Shown here: positions 1 to 7,640 of the stretch, one piece after another
How positions within the stretch are numbered: the stretch's first letter is position 1
Layout of the letters: each line of letters starts with the position of its first letter
NCBI GenBank assembly: GCA_022796315.1
Contig: JAAWIL010000021.1
Span: 1-18,045, forward strand
From: Oscillibacter sp.
GTDB lineage: Bacteria > Bacillota > Clostridia > Oscillospirales > Oscillospiraceae
Direction: 5' to 3'
Length of the DNA stretch: 18,045 bases
The notes under the pieces: model-generated
What the model was told of the DNA's origin: nothing
Databases searched by the model: none
What the model saw: the letters and a program-made list of their open reading frames with translations, nothing else
Made by a program: the position numbers and the translations under genes

Positions 1-4
1 ACGG

Positions 5-81
5 ATGGCAAGGATTTTTAACGCAGTCAGGGCGGAAAATACGCCGCCAAGACATGCGCGGGGAGATTTTAAACAGGCTCT
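5..81 (-). repeat. Left copy of a window-flanking inverted repeat
   Basis: Read on the minus strand from 81 to 5, this segment begins AGAGCCTGTTT and matches the plus strand at 17951-18027 at 69 of 77 positions by hand alignment without gaps. The longest identical block is CTTGGCGGCGTATTTTCCG. The similarity continues for a few bases to the window edge, so the true element is longer. The AGAGCC ends of both copies face the gene block. No transposase is visible. It could be a dispersed non-coding repeat (MITE or REP-like) or the end of an insertion sequence lying outside the window. Confidence 0.85.
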
Positions 82-83
82 CA

Positions 84-98
84 GGCCGCTTCGCGGCC
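84..98 (-). other. Short perfect hairpin beside the left repeat
   Basis: A six-base stem, GGCCGC with GCGGCC, encloses a three-base loop and lies directly next to the AGAGCC end of the flanking repeat. It may be part of the transcript end of the upstream transporter gene or a boundary structure of the repeat. No U-tract follows immediately on the minus strand. Confidence 0.45.
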
Positions 99-119
99 CA
101 CACATTCCCCATACGGTGA

Positions 120-150
120 AGCGGCTCCCCGGAATTTCCGTGGAGCCGCT
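120..150 (-). terminator. Hairpin after the AEC transporter gene
   Basis: The nine-base arms AGCGGCTCC and GGAGCCGCT are perfectly complementary and start 10 nt after the transporter stop codon. The loop region can pair further (CGG with CCG). There is no clear U-run on the minus-strand side, so this may be an mRNA 3'-end stabiliser or a weak terminator rather than a textbook intrinsic one. Confidence 0.55.
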
Positions 151-159
151 CTCTCTGCC

Positions 160-1086
160 TCAAAACAGCCCGCTGAGGAACAGATACCACAGCGGAATAC
201 TGACCGTGGAGAGCATCGTGCTCACCGCCACCACCAGAGATCCCGTCTCCGCGTCGCAGCGGTACCGGGCCGCCAGCACCGCCGTCATACTGGCCGCCGG
301 CATTCCGGATATCAGGGTACAGGTGGCCGTCACCAGATAGGGCGCCTGCATCAGCCGGCACATGGCGAACACCAAGGCGGGAATCCCCACCAGCCGCACG
401 CCGCAGAAGGCCCACACGTCCCCCCGAAACAGCTGCCGCAGATCCGTCTCCGCCAGGACCACGCCGATCAGCAGCATGGAGAGGGCCATCAGGCAGTCGC
501 TGACGTACTGGAGCGTCTGGCTCAGGAATCCCGGCAGGGTCAGGCCCGACAGCATGACGGCCAGCCCCAGCACCGCCGCTGCCATGCACGGATGCCGGAG
601 CAGCCGCTTGACGGAGGTTTTCCAGTCGGACTTCACCCCGGTGTACAAGGACAGCCCGTAGCTCCAGCAGAACATCCGCACAAAGATCATATACATGGAC
701 AGCTGCAGCACTCCCCCGGCGCCCAGCAGACTCTGGATGACGGGCATCCCGATAAAGAGCGCGTTGGAGTTGACCAGGCCATAGCGGAAAACCCGCTCCA
801 TCTGCTCCGGTTTCCGGCCGTAGAGCAGCCTGCCCAGAAGGGCCGTCACCACCATCACCGCCACGCTGACGGCAATGGTCAGCAGCGACGCCCGCAGCGT
901 CTCCCAATCCGCCTCTCCGAGGAAGGAGAGAAAGATGTTGCAGGGCAGGACCAGGTCCATCATCAGGTCGGTCAGGCAGTCCTGGCCCGCACCGGTGATG
1001 ACGCCCCTTCTATGCAGGACCACCCCAGCAGCCGCCAGCAGTACCATCACCAGCTCCAGCCGCATCAGATTGATTACCACACCCAC
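160..1086 (-). CDS. AEC-family (auxin efflux carrier type) membrane transporter
   Basis: This 308-residue, very hydrophobic protein has about ten predicted membrane segments. It has the layout of AEC/PIN-like bacterial permeases: an N-terminal helix ending in HRRG near residues 25-28, a conserved-type N-S-N near the middle (VNSNALFIGMP), and a helix with SGMPAAS near the C-terminus. Family members export or import organic acids such as malate; the substrate here is unknown. The GTG start at 1086 is preferred because GGAG lies 9 nt upstream and it gives a full first helix; an internal ATG (1063-1065) would shorten it. It follows tctC by 97 nt across a strong hairpin, so it may be only partly co-transcribed with the sugar-acid operon. 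A role as a second organic-acid carrier for that operon is inference. Confidence 0.85.
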   Translation of the reverse strand: MGVVINLMRLELVMVLLAAAGVVLHRRGVITGAGQDCLTDLMMDLVLPCNIFLSFLGEADWETLRASLLTIAVSVAVMVVTALLGRLLYGRKPEQMERVFRYGLVNSNALFIGMPVIQSLLGAGGVLQLSMYMIFVRMFCWSYGLSLYTGVKSDWKTSVKRLLRHPCMAAAVLGLAVMLSGLTLPGFLSQTLQYVSDCLMALSMLLIGVVLAETDLRQLFRGDVWAFCGVRLVGIPALVFAMCRLMQAPYLVTATCTLISGMPAASMTAVLAARYRCDAETGSLVVAVSTMLSTVSIPLWYLFLSGLF

Positions 1087-1097
1087 TCACCGCCTCT

Positions 1098-1114
1098 CCG
1101 GCCTCTAAGGCCGG
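1098..1114 (-). other. Small hairpin just upstream of the AEC gene
   Basis: The seven-base stem CCGGCCT/AGGCCGG with a three-base loop lies between the tctC hairpin and the transporter ribosome binding site. It may shape the processed 5' end of the transporter mRNA. No known regulatory family was recognised. Confidence 0.4.
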
Positions 1115-1127
1115 GATTGTTGGAAGG

Positions 1128-1161
1128 GGGCCGCTGTTCCAATGGAACAGCGGCCCTTTTT
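1128..1161 (+). terminator. Strong intrinsic-terminator-like hairpin between tctC and the AEC gene
   Basis: A perfect 13-base stem (GGGCCGCTGTTCC with GGAACAGCGGCCC) and a 3-nt loop is followed on the plus strand by five T. On the minus strand, which carries the genes, the hairpin is preceded by AAAAA and followed by CCTTCCAAC. The best U-tract therefore serves plus-strand transcripts, although no plus-strand gene is visible. On the minus strand it begins about 28 nt after the tctC stop and could still act as a 3' end, a stabiliser or a partial terminator before the transporter gene. Confidence 0.7.
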
Positions 1162-1183
1162 GCATGGCCGATGCCTCTCCGGA

Positions 1184-2230
<1,047 letters not shown>

Positions 2231-2266
2231 GTCGTCTCGTCCTTTCTTGTTTTGGTTGGTAGGTTT

Positions 2267-3796
2267 TTATTCATCGCCGCCGCCAGCCGCCTGGCTCAGC
2301 TCCGCCAGCTCCCGCTCCTGGGCGCGCTTGGCGTCCTTGAGGTTGGCGCGGACGGAGAAGATCACCACGAAGATGGTGGCAACGATCAATACGCAGAAAA
2401 TGGGGTGGCCGATGAAGGAGTCGCTGGAGGCCAGCTGGGACACCCGGCGGAGGTTCTGCTCAAAGGTGGGTCCCAGGATGAAGCCCAGAATCATGGGCAC
2501 CGTGGGGATCTTGGCCTTAATCATCAGGTAGCTCATCAGGCCGAAGCCCACCATGCAGTAGGTGTCAAAGAGGGCGTTGGCGTTTCCGATGGCGCCGATG
2601 GCGCAGAGCACCACCACCACGGGCAGCAGGTAGTTCTTGGGTACCTTCAGCACGGAGATGAAGAACCGCATTCCCAGCAGCATGAACAGCATCATAAAGA
2701 TGGCGGAGAGGACCATGGCGAAGAAGATGGCATAGACCACCACGCCGTTCTTCTCATAGATCAGGGGACCGGGGGCCACATTGTGGACCTGCAGGCCGCC
2801 CAGCAGCATGGCCGTGGCCGCGTCGCCGGGGATGCCCAGGGACAGCAGGGGGATCATGGCGCCGCCGATGGTGCCGTTGTTGGCGGTCTCGGAGGCCACC
2901 ACGCCGTCCATAATGCCGGTGCCGTAGAGCTCCCGGCGCTTGGAGGTGTTCTTGGACACCGTATAGGAGATCATGCAGCTGACGCCGCCGCCGATGCCCG
3001 GCAGAATGCCGATGCCCACGCCGATGATCGCGGAGACCGCGGCGTTGCGGATCTGCCCGATGAACTCCTTAAAGGTGAAGCCCACGCCCTTGATTTTCAC
3101 ATTGCTGCGGATGGTAAAGTCCTGCTTCTGCCGCACGGACTCGGCATAGGCCATGACCTCGGAGATGGCGAAGAGGCCGATCAGCAGCACCACCAGGGCA
3201 AAGCCGTTGTTCAGCTGGTACATGTTGAAGGTGAACCGGGGCCGGGAGTCGATGGGGGCCAGGCCCACGGTGGCCAGCAGCGCGCCCAGCACGGCGCTGA
3301 TGAGGCCCTTGGGCATGTCGTGGCCCGTGAGGGCAATGACCATGGACAGGGAGAACAGCGCCAGGGCGCAGTATTCATAGGCCTGGAACTTCAGGGCGAA
3401 GTCGCACAGGACCGGGGCCAGGATCACCAGCAGGCCGATGCCGATGATGGTTCCCAGGAAGGAGAACACCACGCCGGTGCCCAGCGCCTTGCCGGCCTCG
3501 CCCTTGTCCGCCAGGGGCTTGCCGTCAAAGCAGGTGGCCACGGAGGAGGGCGTTCCGGGGATGTTCAGCAAAATCGCGGAAATCAGACCGCCGGAGATGC
3601 CGCCGATATACAGGGCCATCAGCATGGAGATGCCCTCGGAGGCGGTCATGGAATAGGTGACCGGCAGGAACATGACAATGGCCATGGTGGCGGTCAGGCC
3701 GGGAATGGAGCCGAAAATGATGCCCACAGCCACACCGATGGCCACGAGAACCACTGTCATCGGCTGCAGGACCTGCATCAAGCCTTCTAAAATCAT
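2267..3796 (-). CDS. tctA: TctA-type tripartite tricarboxylate transporter large permease subunit
   Basis: This 509-residue integral membrane protein is full length for the TctA family, with about ten to twelve hydrophobic segments. Family hallmarks visible are GIIFGSIPGLT at 25-35, NIPGTPSSVAT at 78-88, the second-half copy GILPGIGGG at 263-271 and GIPGDAATAM at 321-330. It forms the transport channel with TctB and takes substrate from TctC, driven by an ion gradient. The ATG at 3796 has GGAGGG 9 nt upstream, and this site overlaps the tctB stop as TAAGGAGG, which implies translational coupling with tctB. The C-terminus is charged and probably cytoplasmic. The sequence gives no substrate information. 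Confidence 0.95.
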   Translation of the reverse strand: MILEGLMQVLQPMTVVLVAIGVAVGIIFGSIPGLTATMAIVMFLPVTYSMTASEGISMLMALYIGGISGGLISAILLNIPGTPSSVATCFDGKPLADKGEAGKALGTGVVFSFLGTIIGIGLLVILAPVLCDFALKFQAYEYCALALFSLSMVIALTGHDMPKGLISAVLGALLATVGLAPIDSRPRFTFNMYQLNNGFALVVLLIGLFAISEVMAYAESVRQKQDFTIRSNVKIKGVGFTFKEFIGQIRNAAVSAIIGVGIGILPGIGGGVSCMISYTVSKNTSKRRELYGTGIMDGVVASETANNGTIGGAMIPLLSLGIPGDAATAMLLGGLQVHNVAPGPLIYEKNGVVVYAIFFAMVLSAIFMMLFMLLGMRFFISVLKVPKNYLLPVVVVLCAIGAIGNANALFDTYCMVGFGLMSYLMIKAKIPTVPMILGFILGPTFEQNLRRVSQLASSDSFIGHPIFCVLIVATIFVVIFSVRANLKDAKRAQERELAELSQAAGGGDE

Positions 3797-3811
3797 ACAG
3801 ACGCTCCCTCC

Positions 3812-4336
3812 TTACAGGCCGAATACGCTCAGGATGCCGATGGGCAGCAGCACATTCAGCATATAGCGGAAGATGTAGAACAGCACGCAGCCGGTGATCA
3901 CCGCAGTCACCAGGGCCGGCACGATGTTCTTCTTCCACTTCTCCCGGGGTGTGAGGATCAGGATCTGCACGAAGACATACAGAACGGTCATCGGCGCAAA
4001 GCCCACCACGCCCATCAGCGCCACATAGATGGTCAGGGACAGGAAGCTGGCTGCCACCTCCCGCTTTTCCATCAGGGCGTCCCGGAAGGAGGTCTTCTCC
4101 ACCTTGCCGCCCTCCTCCAGGAACTTCTTGCGCTTGCGCAGTCCGCGGACGACGATCCACAGGCTCAGCAGCAACAGAACCGAGCCCCAGAGCGTAGGAA
4201 TGAAGTGGTTGGTCAGCGGAGTGGCGCCCATGCCGTCAAAGGTCTGGATCTGGGGAATCATCGCCAGGTAACCGATGGAAAAAAGGGCCAGCACAATGCC
4301 GGGGATGATGTCCAGCCGATACTGCTTGTTTTTCAA
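3812..4336 (-). CDS. tctB: TctB-type tripartite tricarboxylate transporter small permease subunit
   Basis: This 174-residue protein has four hydrophobic segments (about 9-28, 43-62, 93-117 and 136-160) separated by a basic, charged loop (around 63-92), which is the normal TctB layout. It pairs with TctA in the membrane. No in-frame ATG stands at the proper place; the start is a TTG at 4336 with AAGGAG ending 9 nt upstream, which may keep its level below that of its neighbours. It lies between the LarA-like gene (41 nt gap) and tctA (15 nt gap). TctB sequences diverge strongly, so the call rests on topology and position beside tctA and tctC. Confidence 0.88.
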   Translation of the reverse strand: MKNKQYRLDIIPGIVLALFSIGYLAMIPQIQTFDGMGATPLTNHFIPTLWGSVLLLLSLWIVVRGLRKRKKFLEEGGKVEKTSFRDALMEKREVAASFLSLTIYVALMGVVGFAPMTVLYVFVQILILTPREKWKKNIVPALVTAVITGCVLFYIFRYMLNVLLPIGILSVFGL

Positions 4337-4377
4337 TGCGTCTCTCTCCTTTTCGTTTTATTCTGCTCCCTCCGGGC

Positions 4378-5673
4378 TCAGTTCATAAAATCCAGCAGGG
4401 TTCCATCCTCGTCGAACCGCAGGGGGCGGGGCTCCTCCAGAATCTCCAGGTCCTTCCGTCCGCGGATCTCCTCCGCCAGGGCCTCGGAGACGATGATGGT
4501 CTCCAGAGACAGGGTATTCTTGATGTACACCAGGCGAATCCGGTCCCGGTCCACCTGCGTCAGGGTCTTCACCGCCGTCTGCAGCGCCAGCTTGTCGTCC
4601 TCCAGAATCATGGGGATCTTGCCCACATTCAGCACGGTGGAAGTAATCATGTTGAAATAGGTGGCGTTGGTGTCCAGCTTCTCAAAGGCCCGCTTGGTGG
4701 TCACGTCCGCCTTCCCCAGGCCGATGTAGCTGCCGTGGCTCTCCTCGGAGAGGTCCAGCACCACCGTGTGCTGTTTTCGGATGCCGCCGGTGGCAAAGGG
4801 CGTGCCGAAGGTTCCGGTCACATTGGGGTCCATGCCGCTGCCGGAGAAGTTCTTGCCGATCTCCCGCACCACCAGGACATCCGTCTCCGGCACCAGAATG
4901 CGGGGCAGACGGCTCTTGGCGTACTCCAGCAGCTCCGGCTCCCGGTCAAAGATCTCCTCCGCCGGGATCACCTCAATGCGGCAGGTCTCGTCAAACTCGT
5001 TTTCAATGGGGGCCACGCCGAAAATCACGTTGCAGTGGTCAAACACCACCTTCGCGTACTCCGGCAGCCGCTCTCCCATCCTGCCAAAGCCCTCCCGGTG
5101 GAGGGAGTCCGCCCCGGCCCGCTTGCCCATGCCGATGGCCATCATCTTAATGAGCCCGGACTCATAGGGGCCCCGGAAGGCGGTGTGGGCCTTGATGCGG
5201 CCCACCACGATCACGGCGTCCGCCGACTGGGCAAATTTGTCCACCCGGACCTCGTCCCCGTTGGAGATCTCCCCCACCCGGACCGTCTCCATGCTGGAGA
5301 AAATCGGGCAGCCGCAGAACGCCTCCGTGATGCCGTAGCTCTCCAGGATCTGGCGCTGCCCCTCGTCCGTGGCGCCGCCGTGGCTGCCCATGGCGGGAAT
5401 GATCCATGGCTCCCCGCCCTGGGCCCGCACGAAGGCGGCCAGCTCCCGCAGGATCACCGGCATGTTGCGGATCTGCCGGCTGGAGCCGGTCAGCACCACC
5501 CGCATCCCCGGCTTGATCCGCTCCTTCAGATCCTGCCGGTCCAGCTTCTCCCGCAGATAGGACACCACGTCCTCAATGCCGTCCCGCCGGAAGATCTGGC
5601 GAACCATGCACACCCTGGGCAGCGGCGTGTTCTTCAGCACCGCCCGCAGGCCGGATTGTTCTTTCAATTCCAT
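4378..5673 (-). CDS. LarA-like (DUF2088) nickel-pincer racemase/epimerase homologue
   Basis: This 431-residue protein resembles the N-terminal domain of LarA, the lactate racemase that uses a nickel pincer nucleotide (NPN). Against LarA, His98 (in GSHGG) corresponds to His108, His163 (in KAHTAF) to His174, Lys176 (in GLIKMM) to the cofactor-bearing Lys184, and His192 (in DSLH) to the nickel ligand His200. The 16-residue Lys-to-His spacing is exactly kept. The LarA Asp-x-Thr-Arg motif is changed to GSSR (63-66). These matches suggest real NPN chemistry, inverting C2 of a 2-hydroxy acid by hydride transfer, but on a substrate other than lactate. Its place between sugar-acid enzymes and the TTT transporter supports a sugar-acid epimerase; that is inference. 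The cofactor genes larB, larC and larE are not in the window. The ATG has AGGAG 8 nt upstream. A non-catalytic homologue cannot be excluded. Confidence 0.75.
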   Translation of the reverse strand: MELKEQSGLRAVLKNTPLPRVCMVRQIFRRDGIEDVVSYLREKLDRQDLKERIKPGMRVVLTGSSRQIRNMPVILRELAAFVRAQGGEPWIIPAMGSHGGATDEGQRQILESYGITEAFCGCPIFSSMETVRVGEISNGDEVRVDKFAQSADAVIVVGRIKAHTAFRGPYESGLIKMMAIGMGKRAGADSLHREGFGRMGERLPEYAKVVFDHCNVIFGVAPIENEFDETCRIEVIPAEEIFDREPELLEYAKSRLPRILVPETDVLVVREIGKNFSGSGMDPNVTGTFGTPFATGGIRKQHTVVLDLSEESHGSYIGLGKADVTTKRAFEKLDTNATYFNMITSTVLNVGKIPMILEDDKLALQTAVKTLTQVDRDRIRLVYIKNTLSLETIIVSEALAEEIRGRKDLEILEEPRPLRFDEDGTLLDFMN

Positions 5674-5689
5674 AGGCCTCTCTCCTCTC

Positions 5690-6436
5690 TCACGTCCGGC
5701 GGCCCAGCCGCATCAGCTGCGTCAGGCGGATCGCCTGGTCCAGCTCCGGAAGCGGGTTGTCCTCCAGCGTCCGCTCATGGACTGTCATCAGCGGGTTGAT
5801 CCGAAAGCCCAGAAACCGCCCCCGCAGCAGCAGCGTCAGCGTCTCGCCGCCGGCCCGCAGGTACAGGCTCCCCGGCACAAACGCGTCCAGCTGCTCTATC
5901 AGCTCCAGCTGCGCCCGGGGCAGGTCCAGCCCCTCCCGGCTGCCCGCGTCCACGGACAGCGGCGCAAAGGCGCTCCCCGGCCAGGTCAGCTGGAGGAACA
6001 CGCCGCTGAACATGGCGTTCCGCTTCCCCTCCACGAAGGGAAAGGTCACGTCCGCCAGCTCCGCCTCAAGGGCGCCCATCCGGCCGGTGAGATGCTCCCG
6101 GCTCATGAAGGCCTCCGCGCTCCCGAAGGGGAACGCCGCCTGCACCCGGTCCGCCGGAACGCCGCCCCGGGGCTCATAGCGCACATCCGTCAGCTGGCGG
6201 CACACGCCGCGGCAGAGGATCTCCCGCCGCAGGCTGGTCAGATACCGCTGGCGGACGGGCCGGACCAGCACCAGGTAGGCCGCCGCGCAGACCGCCGCCA
6301 GAAGAAATCCGGCCGCCCCGGCGCCATCGCGCAGAAAGATCCACACACCCAGTCCCAGCAGCGCCAGGAAATAGACCAGATTGATCAGGAGCATCCGCAC
6401 TCTCTGTTGGCGCAGGCTCCGCAGGGCCTCTTCCAT
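5690..6436 (-). CDS. Unknown membrane-anchored protein with two N-terminal helices
   Basis: I do not recognise a family for this 248-residue protein. After a basic N-terminus (LRQQRVR) it has two hydrophobic segments at about 15-35 and 41-59, then an Arg-rich turn (RPVRQRY) and a soluble domain of about 185 residues without Cys clusters or obvious catalytic motifs. By the positive-inside rule both the N-terminus and the long C-terminal domain should be cytoplasmic. The start ATG at 6436 follows the stop of the hydroxyacid dehydrogenase by 3 nt, and its SD (GAGGGG) overlaps that stop. It ends 16 nt before the LarA-like gene. Such tight packing in a metabolic operon argues for a dedicated role, for example as a membrane adaptor or an accessory of transport or cofactor handling, but the sequence does not show it. 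Confidence 0.75.
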   Translation of the reverse strand: MEEALRSLRQQRVRMLLINLVYFLALLGLGVWIFLRDGAGAAGFLLAAVCAAAYLVLVRPVRQRYLTSLRREILCRGVCRQLTDVRYEPRGGVPADRVQAAFPFGSAEAFMSREHLTGRMGALEAELADVTFPFVEGKRNAMFSGVFLQLTWPGSAFAPLSVDAGSREGLDLPRAQLELIEQLDAFVPGSLYLRAGGETLTLLLRGRFLGFRINPLMTVHERTLEDNPLPELDQAIRLTQLMRLGRRT

Positions 6437-6439
6437 TCC

Positions 6440-7441
6440 TTACCCCTCAGCCCAATCCTTACCGGCCCACTTGGGGTGGTCGTACACCGCCTTGTCGGCC
6501 ACATAGGGCCACTTCTTCCCCTCCAGGACCGCCAGACAGCCGTGAACGCACATCTGGGCCATTTTGATGACGGCCTCCCGGGTCTGGGCGGCGCTGTGGG
6601 GGCTGACAATCACGTTGGGGCAGCTGAGGATCTCGTCGTCCGTGTGGGTGGGCTCGTTCCAGAACACGTCCAGGCCCGCCCCGGCGATGCTGCCGCTCTT
6701 GAGGGCGGCGCACAGGTCCGGCTCGTTGACCAGCTCGCCCCGGCCGCAGTTGATGAGCAGCGCCGTGGGCTTCATGGCGTCCAGCTCCGCCTTGGCGATG
6801 GTGTTGTTGGTAACGCCCTCGATGAGGGGCATCTGCACCACAACCACGTCCGCTCTCCGCAGGGCCTCGAACTTGTCGTCCACCTTCTCCACGCCCAGCT
6901 CCGCCATCTGTTCCCTGCTCAAAAATCCGTCGTAGCCGATGACCTTCATGTCCAGGCCCAGGCACAGCCGGGCGACCAGCCTGCCGATGGTGCCCAGGCC
7001 GATGAGCAGGCAGGTCTTCTCCTCCACCTCAAAGGCCTTCTTGGCGTCCCGGATCTTCCAGTTGCCCTTGCGCTGCTCCACGTCGGACTCCACCAGGTTC
7101 TTGGACAGCGCCAGCATCAGGGCCACCACGTGCTCGGCCACGCTGCGGTTGTTGGCCCCCGGGGTGATGACCACCGGGATGCCCAGCTTCGTGGCCGCCT
7201 CCACATCGACGCTGTCATAGCCGATGCCGGTGCGCCCGATGACCTGGAGCTTCTCACTGCTGCGCATGGTCTCCTCGTCCACGGCGCCCTTGTCGGCCAC
7301 CCGGACAATGAAGGCGTCCGTGTCCTTCAGCTGATCGAGATAGTTGTGGGGATGCGCGTCATGCGCAACGAAAATCTCCGCCTTTCCCTCCAGAAGCGCC
7401 ATGCCCTCGGGGCAGATGGCCTCTGTCATGGTAACCTTCAT
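6440..7441 (-). CDS. D-isomer-specific 2-hydroxyacid dehydrogenase (SerA-like)
   Basis: This 333-residue NAD(P)-dependent dehydrogenase interconverts a 2-oxo acid and a D-2-hydroxy acid. The Rossmann motif GLGTIG is at 148-153. The catalytic triad of the family is visible as Arg234 (NCGRGE), Glu263 (DVFWNEP) and His282 (SPHSA). The acidic Asp171 after the last beta strand (GYDGF) suggests preference for NAD. It lacks the ACT-type regulatory domain of long phosphoglycerate dehydrogenases. I chose the ATG at 7441 because AAGGGGGAG lies just upstream; the open frame extends 29 codons further, but only into the hairpin array and with no better site. It could oxidise or reduce the acid imported by the adjacent transporter. 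Annotation as phosphoglycerate dehydrogenase would be too specific. Confidence 0.9.
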   Translation of the reverse strand: MKVTMTEAICPEGMALLEGKAEIFVAHDAHPHNYLDQLKDTDAFIVRVADKGAVDEETMRSSEKLQVIGRTGIGYDSVDVEAATKLGIPVVITPGANNRSVAEHVVALMLALSKNLVESDVEQRKGNWKIRDAKKAFEVEEKTCLLIGLGTIGRLVARLCLGLDMKVIGYDGFLSREQMAELGVEKVDDKFEALRRADVVVVQMPLIEGVTNNTIAKAELDAMKPTALLINCGRGELVNEPDLCAALKSGSIAGAGLDVFWNEPTHTDDEILSCPNVIVSPHSAAQTREAVIKMAQMCVHGCLAVLEGKKWPYVADKAVYDHPKWAGKDWAEG

Positions 7442-7488
7442 AAATCGGCTCCCCCTTTTCCAAAAGTCCGGCTTATCGTCACCGCAGT

Positions 7489-7514
7489 TGAAAAGAAGCA
7501 GCTGCTTCTTTTCA
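7489..7514. repeat. Perfect 26-bp palindrome in the hairpin array
   Basis: The arms TGAAAAGAAGCAG and CTGCTTCTTTTCA are fully self-complementary with no spacer. This is the most promoter-proximal part (on the minus strand, the last) of five structures between pdxA and the hydroxyacid dehydrogenase gene. As DNA it could be a dimeric protein-binding site; as RNA it would fold into a hairpin with a shortened stem. Confidence 0.85.
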
Positions 7515-7640
7515 GCCCTGGGACGCATAGGCGCCCCAGGGGCCGCGAAACGGCCTGACGGTGGTCTTCATAGACAAAACGCGGCTCATTGATGTGCCGG
7601 CGGGCTTTGCCCGCCTTGAAAACCGGAATCCCGGTTTTCA
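7489..7640 (-). repeat. Array of five consecutive inverted repeats, possible mobile repeat unit
   Basis: Read on the minus strand, five hairpins follow one another: TGAAAACCGG/CCGGTTTTCA (7617-7640, 4-nt loop), GGCGGGC/GCCCGCC (7599-7615), GGCCG/CGGCC (7541-7555), CCCTGGG/CCCAGGG (7516-7541) and the 26-bp palindrome (7489-7514). The first begins at the pdxA stop codon, and the array ends about 48 nt before the next start codon. No protein motif was recognised in open frames across it. The bounded, highly structured form suggests an intergenic repeat unit or MITE; it would also act on mRNA stability between operon halves. Only one copy is present here, so the mobile nature is inference. Confidence 0.6.

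Noticed and set aside
6440..7441. Annotation as serA for serine synthesis
   Set aside because: No regulatory domain, no serC or serB nearby, and a catabolic operon context; only the general dehydrogenase family is supported.
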